Source: Pleurocapsaceae cyanobacterium CSU_1_1 | Lineage (GTDB): Bacteria; Cyanobacteriota; Cyanobacteriia; Cyanobacteriales; Xenococcaceae | NCBI GenBank assembly: GCA_012034765.1 | Contig: JAAUOU010000039.1 | Location: forward strand, 1-38,962 | Length of the DNA stretch: 38,962 bases | Direction: 5' to 3' | Shown: piece after piece, positions 1-8,233 of the stretch | How positions within the stretch are numbered: position 1 is the stretch's first letter | How the letters are laid out: each line of letters starts with the position of its first letter | Notes under the pieces: generated by a model | Databases searched by the model: none | What the model saw: the letters and a program-made list of their open reading frames with translations, nothing else | What the model was told of the DNA's origin: nothing | Made by a program: the position numbers and the translations under genes

Positions 1-2
1 CG

Positions 3-122
3 ATCGCGCGCAACTTAGCCCTAAACTTATATCGAGATGCTGGATTTGACAATATGGCTCAGGCACAGCGCAAATGCCAATTCAGCCTAAAACATATCGC
101 GTCTCTTTTTAGAATGAAATAG
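3..122 (+). mobile_element. C-terminal end of a DDE transposase gene (cut by window edge)
   Basis: The third forward frame is open from the first bases and stops with TAG at 120-122, giving 39 residues. It contains NLYRDAGF, NMAQAQRKC and the final LFRMK, which look like the extreme C-terminus of cyanobacterial transposases of the ISAs1/IS4-like DDE group; the family name is from memory and not certain. The rest of the element lies left of the window. The stop codon falls exactly where the opposite-strand DinB-like gene loses its similarity, so this is read as an IS inserted into that gene. No terminal inverted repeat or target duplication can be confirmed with one end visible. Confidence 0.7.
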
Positions 123-283
123 CCCTGATAAATATGATTGAGCGTACCGAAAAGTGAGCCAAAAAATGCCCCTTGGTCTTGTTTAATTTTATTGTCACCC
201 AATTGTTGAGCAACTTGATATATCTTCTGATTCATCCACTGGTTGTATTGGCTCATTAACTTCAAATTAGATAATAAACTCAT
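122..283 (-). pseudogene. DinB-family protein, 5' fragment cut by a transposon
   Basis: About 54 residues from ATG at 283 resemble the N-terminus of DinB/YfiT-like four-helix metal-binding proteins: an MSQYNQWMNQK segment, then QDQGAFFGS and GTLNHIYQG, the last supplying the first metal-ligand-type histidine. AGGAG lies about 8 bases upstream of the ATG. After the glycine codon at 122-124 the frame runs for some 20 residues antisense to the transposase and stops at 59, so the reading frame ends as a chimeric 74-residue product. Normal family members are about 150-170 residues, so two thirds is missing. Treated as inactivated. Confidence 0.7.
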
Positions 284-507
284 TGGTACTATCTCCTGCT
301 ATTTGAATGGTGAAATTGTGATCGGAGCAAATCAATCAACCCTCTGTAGCCTAGAGGAAAGTAATGCTTAACCTAATTCGGCGATCGCCCTTTTGAAGAA
401 GCGATCGCTTGGGGTTTATGTATTTAAATTTTACTCTGAGGTGATGGGACGATTTCCGTCAATATCTAAAGTATCAACTACCTGATATTTATTAGCCATA
501 AGTAGTT

Positions 508-559
508 TATGTGTCGAAGAGTGTCAAGGACTTTTCGCGGTTGACACATAGCCTATAAT
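508..559 (+). promoter_or_regulatory. Inverted repeat plus -10-like box upstream of the methyltransferase
   Basis: TATGTGTC at 508-515 is perfectly inverted as GACACATA at 543-550, and TATAAT lies immediately after at 554-559, about 40 bases before the ATG at 599. The spacing suits a repressor or activator site just upstream of a promoter. A TTGACA at 541-546 is too close to the TATAAT to be its -35 box. The rest of the 284-598 gap holds a HIP1 octamer and nothing else recognised. Confidence 0.35.
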
Positions 560-598
560 AAATTACTAAATTTCTCAGTTAAAAGTGTAGGTTAGGTC

Positions 599-1405
599 AT
601 GAATAGTGCCGAAAAGAACATATCTGATTTTTACAATACTGTTGGTTGGCAATCAGAAGAGGATGTATATGAAGACACCAAAAGATATGAAGATCTGCGC
701 GAACTGGCTCAAGAATATAACGACAAATGCCGACTAAGAGTAGCAAGACACATTCCTCCTCAAGGAGATAAGATGCTAGATATGGCATCTGGACCTATTC
801 CCTATAAAGAATATTTAAATTATTCGCAAAATTTCCAGCAAAGATATTGTGTAGATTTATCAGCGCAAGCTTTAGCTGATGCAGAACGAAAAATTGGCGA
901 TCGCGGTGTATTTTTACATGGTAGCTTTTTTGAGCTTGAATTAGCAGAAAACCTATTTGATTGTGCTATTAGTCTTCACACCATTTATCATATAGACAAA
1001 GAAAAGCAAGAAGAAGCCGTCAGAAAGCTAATTGCGGTCACCAAACCAGGTCAACCAATAATTATTGTCTATAGAAATCCCCACACTTTAATTGAGTATT
1101 TTGTGTCGCCCCTGCGTCAACTGAAGCGAATATGGAAAAAGTTAAGTAATACCACTATTAAAGAAGAAGAACTATATGGCTTTACTTATCCACTTAGCTG
1201 GTGGAATCGCTTTGAGGATGAAGCTGAGGTTAAGATCTTTCCCTGGCGTTCTTTTTACTCCCATCACCAAAAAATGTTAATTCCCAATAATAAACTGGGG
1301 GGAAAAATGTTTACTCTTTTATACAATCTTGAGGAAAAGTTTCCTAATTTCTTTGTTAAGTATTTTCAGTATCCGATGATCGTATTGAAAAAAAATGATG
1401 GCTGA
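599..1405 (+). CDS. Class I SAM-dependent methyltransferase
   Basis: 268 residues. The central part has the Rossmann methyltransferase pattern: MLDMASGPIP at about residues 58-67 stands where the glycine-rich motif I is expected, an acidic residue ends the second strand in CVDLSAQAL, GVFLHGSFFEL follows, and the motif IV/post-I stretch is FDCAISLHTIYHI. It is a small-molecule or lipid-type methyltransferase by similarity; the acceptor is unknown. Motif I has proline where many members have glycine, but this variation occurs in ubiE-like enzymes. No membrane segment. The start is ATG at 599, with GTAGGTTAGG just upstream as a weak ribosome site. An inverted repeat and -10-like box precede it. 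It stands alone; the next gene on this strand begins 48 bases later and is tiny. Confidence 0.75.
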   Translation: MNSAEKNISDFYNTVGWQSEEDVYEDTKRYEDLRELAQEYNDKCRLRVARHIPPQGDKMLDMASGPIPYKEYLNYSQNFQQRYCVDLSAQALADAERKIGDRGVFLHGSFFELELAENLFDCAISLHTIYHIDKEKQEEAVRKLIAVTKPGQPIIIVYRNPHTLIEYFVSPLRQLKRIWKKLSNTTIKEEELYGFTYPLSWWNRFEDEAEVKIFPWRSFYSHHQKMLIPNNKLGGKMFTLLYNLEEKFPNFFVKYFQYPMIVLKKNDG

Positions 1406-1452
1406 AATAGAGTAATTTTATGGGAAAAAATTAGCTCTTTGTGTAACCCATA

Positions 1453-1557
1453 ATGAGTCGTCATCAACAAAATCAACGATTAAAAGAATTCGCCCAGGTA
1501 TTTTTTCGCCTGGGAGCGATCGCAGTTATTTTACATTTATTAGGCTGGAGCGGTTAA
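1453..1557 (+). CDS. Small ORF resembling a chromate-transporter N-terminus (possible relic)
   Basis: ATG at 1453 to TAA at 1557 gives 34 residues, starting MSRHQQNQRLKEFAQ and containing VFFRLGAIAVILHLLGW. The RLKE-x-AQVFFRLG pattern resembles the start of ChrA chromate transporters, but the FGGPAAH block that should follow is absent. Either it is the stub of a decayed chrA or a stand-alone single-helix membrane peptide. A 7-base inverted repeat (TTATGGG 1418-1424, CCCATAA 1447-1453) overlaps the start codon, which could be a weak terminator for the gene before it or could restrict translation. No good ribosome site is seen. Confidence 0.3.
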   Translation: MSRHQQNQRLKEFAQVFFRLGAIAVILHLLGWSG

Positions 1558-1661
1558 AAAAAATTCCTGATTGTTGATTGTCCCCAAAACCAGCTATTAA
1601 CATTACTAAAATTAAATAAGGTATTACACTAGAGTAATTTATTTTTTCGCCCAAGATTAAA

Positions 1662-2306
1662 ATGAAATCCATACTTGCCAATGCCTTTGAAGCATTTAAT
1701 CAACATAGTGGCTGGATTGTTTGGAACTTATTCTTAGCTTTTATTCCTCTAGCTCTTAGCTTTTGGTTATTTACTAGATTTCCCAGACGTGGGGCGAGAA
1801 TAGCTCGGCGATCTCCTCTTTGGTGGGCGGGCTTGATTATTTTTATGGCTTTTCTGCCTAACGCTGCTTATTTGCTGACTGATATCATACATTTGATTGA
1901 GGCAATTCGCGCAGGTTACTCAATTTGGATCATCACTTTAATTTTTATTCCCTTACATTTATTTGCCATATTTATCGGCTGGGAAGCTTACGTAATTTCT
2001 TTGCTCAATCAAAGTCGTTATCTCGAAAAACAAGGTGCTGAAAAATTTGTTTTAACCAGCGAAATCTTAGTTCATGCTCTGTGTGCTGTAGGAATTTATC
2101 TAGGTAGATTTCTCCGCTTCAATAGTTGGGATTTTGTGATTAAGCCTGATATTGTGTTGGTTTCGGCGATCGACAATTTAACTACTAAAAAACCCTTACT
2201 GGTAATAATTATTACTTTTATTATTTTGACTGTACTTTATTGGCTAACCAAACAAGTCACTTTGGGTATTTTATGGCGAATGCACAATTATAGAATAGAT
2301 AAGTAG
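1662..2306 (+). CDS. DUF1361 integral membrane protein
   Basis: 214 residues with about six hydrophobic segments (roughly 17-37, 53-72, 87-108, 135-147, 160-168 and 178-198). The first part, WIVWNLFLAFIPLALSFW followed by a basic RFPRRG loop and FLPNAAYLLTDIIHL, is the signature of the DUF1361 family, which occurs in cyanobacteria and Firmicutes; its function is unknown. The start is ATG at 1662. The next gene begins 60 bases downstream on the same strand, so the two may be cotranscribed. No catalytic motif is visible. Confidence 0.8.
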   Translation: MKSILANAFEAFNQHSGWIVWNLFLAFIPLALSFWLFTRFPRRGARIARRSPLWWAGLIIFMAFLPNAAYLLTDIIHLIEAIRAGYSIWIITLIFIPLHLFAIFIGWEAYVISLLNQSRYLEKQGAEKFVLTSEILVHALCAVGIYLGRFLRFNSWDFVIKPDIVLVSAIDNLTTKKPLLVIIITFIILTVLYWLTKQVTLGILWRMHNYRIDK

Positions 2307-2365
2307 CCACGCAAAATTAAGCTTAAATAAATTTCTTCATCATTGTAGCTAATCTAATTTTAAAA

Positions 2366-2791
2366 GTGTTTCAAGAGCCATCAATTCGTCATCCACTTGC
2401 CGTTAGTTTAGGGGCTATTGCAGGTGCTTTAAGTCGTTACTATTTAAGTATTTGGGTAGCTAAAACTTTGGGTACGGCTTTTCCCTACGCTACTATGTTG
2501 GTTAATTTAACAGGCTCATTCTTGATGGGGTTAATTACCACCTTAATTGTAGAAAGAACATTGTTAATTTCTCCCGAAATTACTTTGTTAATTACTGTCG
2601 GTTTTTTAGGCTCTTACACTACTTTTTCAAGTTACGAACTCGATGCTATGAATCTCTTGCGAGGATCTAGCTGGCAAACGCAAATAAAACTATTTTGGGT
2701 AGTAAAAGCAGTTGCTTATTGGTTAGGAAGTGCCATTTTGGGTTTTCTCTGTCTCTACTTAGGAATTCTAGTCGCCAGAGCGGTGAGGTAA
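2366..2791 (+). CDS. crcB: CrcB/Fluc fluoride channel
   Basis: 141 residues, four hydrophobic helices, typical size for single-domain Fluc channels. GAIAGALSRYYLS near residue 17, NLTGSFLMG near 47 (the Asn of the central helix) and GFLGSYTTFSSYELD near 78 match the family's conserved Gly-Ala-x-x-Arg, Asn-x-x-Gly and Thr-Thr-Phe-Ser motifs; the TFS phenylalanine is part of the ion path. The protein works as a dual-topology dimer exporting fluoride. The start is GTG at 2366; no in-frame ATG precedes it. A fluoride riboswitch (crcB motif) was looked for in the 60 bases upstream and is not evident. Confidence 0.92.
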   Translation: MFQEPSIRHPLAVSLGAIAGALSRYYLSIWVAKTLGTAFPYATMLVNLTGSFLMGLITTLIVERTLLISPEITLLITVGFLGSYTTFSSYELDAMNLLRGSSWQTQIKLFWVVKAVAYWLGSAILGFLCLYLGILVARAVR

Positions 2792-2953
2792 CCTAAAAGT
2801 ATGATAAAAATTAATCTCCATAAATTCCAGTTCTTTACAATGTTTCGGCAAAATTGATGACTCGACTAGTTATTCTGAAAATTGTTGCTTAATAATCAAT
2901 TTTTCTCAGTTGTTTGAACATCATTTTGCAAATATGGAGTATGTCCGAAAATC

Positions 2954-4438
2954 TTGACCAAATTATTAAAGTTTAAATATTTGCTTTGTCTGAGTCTAAG
3001 TTTGATGATTGTGACTTCCATTGCTAGTATGTCCTGGAAAACTACTGCTACTAAGGCAAGCAATTCGCCTAACATTGTCTTTATCCTAACGGACGATCTT
3101 AATAATGCTGAGGTTGACTATATGCCCCAGTTAAAATCGTTGATGGTTGATGGAGGAGTTAGTTTCAGTAACTATTTTGTCAATATTTCTCTGTGCTGTC
3201 CCTCTAGAGCAACTATTCTGCGTGGTCAATACGCCCACAATACAGGGGTTTATAGCAACAAAAAAAGCGACGGCAGCTTTATCTATTTTTATCGCCATGG
3301 GTTAGAAAAATCGACAATAGCCACTTGGCTACAGCAAAAAGGCTATCGCAATGCTTATATCGGCAAATACTTTAATGGTTATCCTCGCCAAGCACCGAAA
3401 AATTATGTACCTGCGGGTTGGGATGAATGGGCTAGTCCCATTTATGATAGTGGCTATATGGGCTACAAATATACTCTAAATGAAAATGGCTCTTTCGTTG
3501 AATATGGCGATCGCCCTGAAGACTACAGCGCTGATGTTTATACTAGTAAAGCTCAAGAGTTTATCAATCAAGCAGCCAAGGATAAACAACCCTTTTTTCT
3601 CTATCTTGCCTATTTCGCCCCTCATCAACCAGCAATTCCCGCACCACGTCACAGTAAGCTATTTCCTGATGCTTTTGCTCCGCGCACGCCCTCTTTTAAT
3701 GAAGCAGACGTTGAGGATAAACCCAAATATATTCGCGAACTTCCTTTATTAAACCAGGCACAAAAAGATTGGCTTGACAGACTCTATCAAAAAAGATTGC
3801 GATCTCTTCAGGCAGTAGATGAAGGATTAGTGACTCTAATCAACACGCTAAAAGCCAACGAGCAACTAGATAATACCTATATTATCTTTACCTCAGATAA
3901 CGGGTATCATCTGGGGCAACACCGACTGCCTCCCGACAAAGAAACGGCTTATGAAGAGGATATTCATTTACCTTTATATGTTAGAGGCCCCGATGTTCCT
4001 ATGGGGGAAACTAGAGATCAAATTGTTAGTAATCTCGATCTAGCCCCTACTTTTGCCGAACTGGCAGGAGCAGACACCCCAAATTTTATTGATGGGCGCT
4101 CTCTTATTCCCTTGTTTCGCCGCCATATACCGATACCTGCTCAGTGGCGACAGGTTTTTTTCCTACAGCATAGATTAAATCGTCAAACGATTCCGATAAT
4201 CCCTGATTATAAAGGTCTGCGAACTTCAAACTGTACCTATGTTCAATATGCCACTAGTGAGAAAGAACTCTACAACCTCAGACAAGATCCTGATCAGCTA
4301 CAAAACTTGGCTAACGTAATTCAGCCTCAAGTAATTAAAGAATATGCCAAACGCATGATTAATTTAAGTAGTTGTCGTGGGAAAACCTGTCGAGAAAGGG
4401 ATCTTAAACCTCTGCCAGACTGTAGTATTACTCATTAA
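2954..4438 (+). CDS. Exported sulfatase (formylglycine-dependent)
   Basis: 494 residues. An N-terminal signal-type segment (KYLLCLSLSLMIVTSIAS, residues 9-26) precedes the catalytic domain. VFILTDDLNNAEV near residue 42 gives the metal-binding Asp pair. C81-C-P-S-R85 is the sulfatase motif whose first cysteine is converted to formylglycine. APHQP near 222 and TSDNGYHLGQH near 314 supply further active-site and metal residues. By pattern it is closest to N-acetylglucosamine-6-sulfatase/arylsulfatase-type enzymes; the substrate, perhaps a sulfated polysaccharide, is inferred. The start is TTG at 2954, chosen because it includes the complete signal peptide; an out-of-frame ATG at 2941 has the better-placed GGAG. 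It stands alone between 160-200 base spacers. Confidence 0.88.
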   Translation: MTKLLKFKYLLCLSLSLMIVTSIASMSWKTTATKASNSPNIVFILTDDLNNAEVDYMPQLKSLMVDGGVSFSNYFVNISLCCPSRATILRGQYAHNTGVYSNKKSDGSFIYFYRHGLEKSTIATWLQQKGYRNAYIGKYFNGYPRQAPKNYVPAGWDEWASPIYDSGYMGYKYTLNENGSFVEYGDRPEDYSADVYTSKAQEFINQAAKDKQPFFLYLAYFAPHQPAIPAPRHSKLFPDAFAPRTPSFNEADVEDKPKYIRELPLLNQAQKDWLDRLYQKRLRSLQAVDEGLVTLINTLKANEQLDNTYIIFTSDNGYHLGQHRLPPDKETAYEEDIHLPLYVRGPDVPMGETRDQIVSNLDLAPTFAELAGADTPNFIDGRSLIPLFRRHIPIPAQWRQVFFLQHRLNRQTIPIIPDYKGLRTSNCTYVQYATSEKELYNLRQDPDQLQNLANVIQPQVIKEYAKRMINLSSCRGKTCRERDLKPLPDCSITH

Positions 4439-4652
4439 AGTTGTGCATCTTTAATTGATAATCTAATTGAGCGATATCAGCAATTAAGTTCGGCGATCGC
4501 TCGATCAAGTTTCTCAAAAAATATACAAATAATTATGCTTAGTTAGTTAATGATTTTTTGCTCAGTAATATCACTAAAAGTCAAAACTTGTAAGCAAAGA
4601 TTACCATAGAATAGCTTTTTCTCTTATTTAAAAATATTTAAATATTTTGATT

Positions 4653-5513
4653 ATGCTGACCATGAAACATCTTCAATTTCGACGCAAAATTAAAAGATGG
4701 CTTAAACAATCAGCATTAACAACCGTTATTTTATTTCTTTGCTGCTACATTTACGGCATAAAAATAGAGCCTAATTGGATCGAAGTTGTGCCAATTCAAC
4801 TAACAATTCCTCATTTAGATCGAGCATTTGATCAATTTAAAGTAGTTCAAATCAGCGATCTGCACATTGGTAGATATATGCCCGAATCTCGGTTTGCCCG
4901 AATTATCCAGTTAGTTAACCAGCAGCAGCCAGATGCGATCGCTATTACGGGAGATATTGTGACTAAACATAGCCGTTTTCAGGCAGAGAAACTACAACAG
5001 CAGTTAAGTCAGCTTCAGGCAAAAACAGTCATAGTAGCGGTTTTAGGAAATCACGATCATTCTGAAAAAATAAAATTGCTCAACCGAATTCTGGCGCAAA
5101 GCAAAATCGATAATTTAGATAATCAGGTTTATATTGTCGAGCGTGGGTCAAAAAAACTAGCTTTTGCAGGACTAGACGATCCTTATTGGGGTAAACCAAA
5201 TTTGAACAAAATTCTCGACCATCTACCCGAGCAAGTGCCGACGATCTTTCTAGTTCATGAACCAGATTATATTGAAAAAAGTGCCAAGACTCATAAATTT
5301 GCTCTACAACTATCGGGTCATTCTCATGGAGGACAGATTAGAATTCCTTTTTTCGCTCCTCTAGTATTACCCTATGGCGGTCAAAAATACTTTGCAGGAT
5401 TAAATCAAGTTGAAGATACGATCACCTATACTAATCGTGGTTTGGGTATGACTAACTTACCGATGCGAATTGGCAGTCGCCCAGAAATTACAGTTTTTAC
5501 CCTTCATAGCTGA
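4653..5513 (+). CDS. Membrane-anchored calcineurin-like metallophosphoesterase (YkuE-like)
   Basis: 286 residues from ATG 4653 (ATG 4662 is also possible). A basic N-terminus and one transmembrane helix (about residues 20-36) lead into a phosphoesterase domain. Its metal ligands are all present: QISDLHIGR (D-x-H), ITGDIVT (G-D), VLGNHDH (G-N-H-D), LVHEPDY and LSGHSHGGQ (G-H-x-H). The order and the HSHGGQIRIPF ending match the YkuE/COG1408 group acting on lipid-linked or cell-wall phosphoesters; the substrate is unknown. It converges with the broken histidine kinase, with 24 bases between the stop codons. Confidence 0.88.
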   Translation: MLTMKHLQFRRKIKRWLKQSALTTVILFLCCYIYGIKIEPNWIEVVPIQLTIPHLDRAFDQFKVVQISDLHIGRYMPESRFARIIQLVNQQQPDAIAITGDIVTKHSRFQAEKLQQQLSQLQAKTVIVAVLGNHDHSEKIKLLNRILAQSKIDNLDNQVYIVERGSKKLAFAGLDDPYWGKPNLNKILDHLPEQVPTIFLVHEPDYIEKSAKTHKFALQLSGHSHGGQIRIPFFAPLVLPYGGQKYFAGLNQVEDTITYTNRGLGMTNLPMRIGSRPEITVFTLHS

Positions 5514-6267
5514 TTCATTACTGTTCATTGCTCATTCTCATGATCTAGATTTGTTCGCAATTTGAATGACCTGGATTAAGTCGTCAATATTGCACTGTTG
5601 AGCAGAAAGTAAACAAGGATAGACATTTAAACCTTTTATTTGGTTGGCAGCTTCCGTAGTTTTCGTGTCTAGGGTGATCAAAGGAAGATTAGCAAGTTGT
5701 TCAGATTCTTGGAGCGATCGCAAGTAAAGACTTGGTTGTGAAATCTGATAACCATTTAAAATGATAGCGTCAAGTTGCCAAATACGAGCTAGATTATGAG
5801 CCTGTTCTAAGCTATCAGCTTCAATAATGCGATGTTGATAACCAGATTGCTCTACATAATTATCTGACCAACTCTTAAGATTGAAGTTAGAACTACAGTT
5901 ATAGCTCCCTTGAGGATCGATAACTTCTAAATCAGGATAGAGACAGAGAATAGTTAGATTTGTTGTGGTCTTGGCAGCAGATTCATCTGAGAGTGGAACT
6001 TTCTTTTTGGGCAACAGTAAGGTGAAATGGCAACTTGTCGTGGAGCAAGCATGAGTCACTTTCGCTTCGAGTGGTTTTGATAAGCATTTGGCAATCATCA
6101 AGTTTAAACCTGGGTTGCTTGTGGTAGAAATTGCTTCTCCAGTAATCACTACTGCCGTGAGTTCTGATAAGCTTTTGATCTGAATCTTTAATGGCTTAAT
6201 AGTTTCGCTACCAACCACTGCTTCCAACATCAAATGAGACAGCACAGAGGATAAGAGCAATTTATTG

Positions 6268-6368
6268 GCGATTACGCTCCAAGCGCTTGCACCCGAATGG
6301 GGTGTCCTAAAGGATATATGCGGAGCGGTATCCTGTAGGACACCTGCGGATATACCCTTCGGGATCGC
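6268..6368. repeat. Long palindromic repeat inside the histidine kinase gene
   Basis: The element begins GCGATTACGCTCC (6268-6280) and ends TACCCTTCGGGATCGC. Inside it, the 17 bases at 6301-6317 are complementary to 6328-6344 with two mismatches, forming a tight hairpin. The same outer ends occur as a 32-base short form at 7475-7506. It is translated in frame as about 34 residues (IPKGISAG to GASAWSV), which interrupt the kinase ATPase region. This suggests a mobile palindromic repeat that landed without a stop codon. Confidence 0.7.
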
Positions 6369-7474
6369 TATTTCACTGCCAAGCTCAATACTCAACTTGA
6401 GTTGAGGAAGATCAACTGCCGAGTTCAATCTTCCCTGCATTGACTGAACTTTGGTTAAAACTTCTTCGTGAAGCTGGCGACAGAGAGATTCTAAGTTTAT
6501 TAATTCTAAGTCTCTTGACTGGTCAGCAGTTAAAGCGGTTAACTGCAATAGATCATCAACCACCCCGATCATTAATTTGCCACTACGGTAAATTAATTCT
6601 GCATAGCGAGCCTGACGCTGATTGAGATTGCCTATTTTTCTCCTTGAAGTAAGCCGATCAAACCTATAATGCCCGTTAACGGTGATTTAAGCTCATGACT
6701 CACGGTAGCTAAAAGCTGATATAAAGATACTTCTGGAGTAGATATGGAATCGCTAGTTGTTGAGGCAAACTTGATCTTGGGAGTGGCTAAGACTAAATTG
6801 TGTGACTTTTCTGTTGCTGTCTGCTGGCGATTATCCTCCGTGAGGAGTTTTTTATGGCGATCGCTAACTAGAGGTATATTTAAGTAATTCCAGCTTGATA
6901 TCTGGGTAATTTCAATATTCAAAGAATCTTGGTCTGATTCTAATTCTCCAGTCACATCTAACCGAATCGAGCTAGATTGACTATCTTGTGGCTCGGGTGC
7001 TACGGAGTCTTTTTGTCTATCAATTAACCATTGTGTCATCTCGTTTAGCTCAACTTCAGAGGATGCTGATTGATTCTCCGTAATTAACCGCTGCCAAAGT
7101 TGATTTGTATAGATTACTTGTCCTCCTGGTGTCTCGATCCTACTGGGTAAGGCGATCGCCTCCAGCAAAGTAGTCAGGTAATCTAGACTTGGAGATAATT
7201 GTCTATCTTCCACTGCAAAAGATTCTGATGCCAAGTATTCAATAATTTTGTCTTTGTTGAGTCTTCCCTGTAATTCTCCTTGTTGATTGACAATTAAACA
7301 GACTTGCTCCTGGGTGAGTAAGGAGCTGTATTTTAAATAACCCAGAAACTCGTTTAGTTTGGTATCAGCTTGGTATACCATTGCTGGCTTGATCAAAGTT
7401 TTTACCTCTGGAATCAATCGACAGCTTTTGTTTTGCTGATGCATATAATTTCTAGGATGACTAGTTACTCTCAA

Positions 7475-7506
7475 GCGATTACGCTCCGCGTACCCTTCGG
7501 GATCAC
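7475..7506. repeat. Short form of the same palindromic repeat
   Basis: GCGATTACGCTCC, then GCG, then TACCCTTCGGGATCAC: the two ends of the longer element at 6268-6368 joined directly. It is read through in frame between the first CBS-like segment and the rest of the kinase, encoding SDPEGYAERNR. One base differs from the long copy at the end (CAC instead of CGC). Confidence 0.65.
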
Positions 7507-7702
7507 TTAGCCAAACTTCAGCAACTAAAGATAATAAATCCTCAGAGTTAATTATCCCCCAACCTAATTTTCCTTGGGAAATTGCCAGCATTTTACAATT
7601 TGAATGCTGAAAAATACTCAATATATTGCCCAAATCTGTATCTGGTTGACAAATCGGCAACGGATCGATAAATTCTTTTAGAGAGCAAGAATGATTACAC
7701 AT

Positions 7703-8233
7703 AAGTATTTATGAATTTGAATGCAAGTTCAATTCTTTAAATAAGCATTCACTTGAATTTAAAATTAATTGATCCGCTCAAATTTAAAAAATAATTCTAT
7801 ATTTAGCCAGATTTGAAATGATTAATAAGCTTTTATGACAATATTTTTTCACACTTATTATTTTTCAAACTCAGTCGCAGCTTCAAGTAACAAAAAACTA
7901 GCATTTTGATTTAGCATTCTGCTTAATTTAAATCAACATTTTCTCAAAAATTAAACTTTGCTTTAATCAAAAATTGAGTTGATACGAAACATAATAGTGT
8001 TTTTTGTCAATAAAATGAATTTGTTTTTGGTAATGTTTTATTACAATCTGCAAAAATTAGCAATAAATGTTAAATTTTTATTAAAGAATAAAATCTTCAA
8101 GTTATTTTGCTCTGATGTTTACGTCGTCGTGCCTAAACATCTTACGCAACGCTTGTCCTAGAATAACTATTGCTAGACTTTCAGCCTCAAATTAAATTTT
8201 TTTGTTTACAAGTATTAATCTTTGCCTTGTACA
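7703..8233. promoter_or_regulatory. AT-rich divergent spacer between the kinase and kaiA
   Basis: About 530 bases of very AT-rich sequence separate the divergent starts of the kinase and kaiA, so both promoters must lie here. A 60-codon frame at 7979-8161 has only A/T-driven residues and no ribosome site and is not accepted as a gene. The more GC-balanced last 120 bases (from about 8110) are the likeliest kaiA promoter area. No -35/-10 pair with good spacing could be assigned with confidence. Confidence 0.4.

Larger units (their letters stand above)
5538..7702 (-). pseudogene. CBS-domain hybrid histidine kinase, split by a one-base frameshift
   Basis: Two minus-strand frames make one protein of about 720 residues. 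Part one (7702-6632) has two CBS-like repeats (about residues 10-55 and 105-165), a PAS-like stretch, then HisKA with LLATVSHELKSPLTGI and ends LLQGEK-stop. Part two continues in another frame as KIGNLNQRQ, LIYRSGKLM and IGVVDDLLQL, exactly what follows in normal kinases. Restoring one A in the A5 run (about 6632-6637) joins them. The ATPase region is weak, without clear D-x-G-x-G boxes. The C-terminus looks like a receiver but has Asn (AIILNGYQ) where the phospho-Asp belongs. It lies divergently upstream of kaiA. It may be a true pseudogene, a slippage-decoded gene or a sequence error. Confidence 0.75.

Noticed and set aside
541-559. TTGACA/TATAAT promoter pair
   Set aside because: Only seven bases separate the boxes, far from the required 16-18; only the -10-like box is kept.
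2307-2365. Fluoride riboswitch before crcB
   Set aside because: The 59-base spacer lacks the conserved crcB-motif pseudoknot sequences.
7979-8161. 60-codon plus-strand frame upstream of kaiA
   Set aside because: Composition is explained by AT-rich DNA, there is no ribosome site and no family pattern; more likely leader or promoter DNA.
8222-8233. TTG start adding MPCT to KaiA
   Set aside because: ATG at 8234 is the normal codon and gives a usual KaiA N-terminus.
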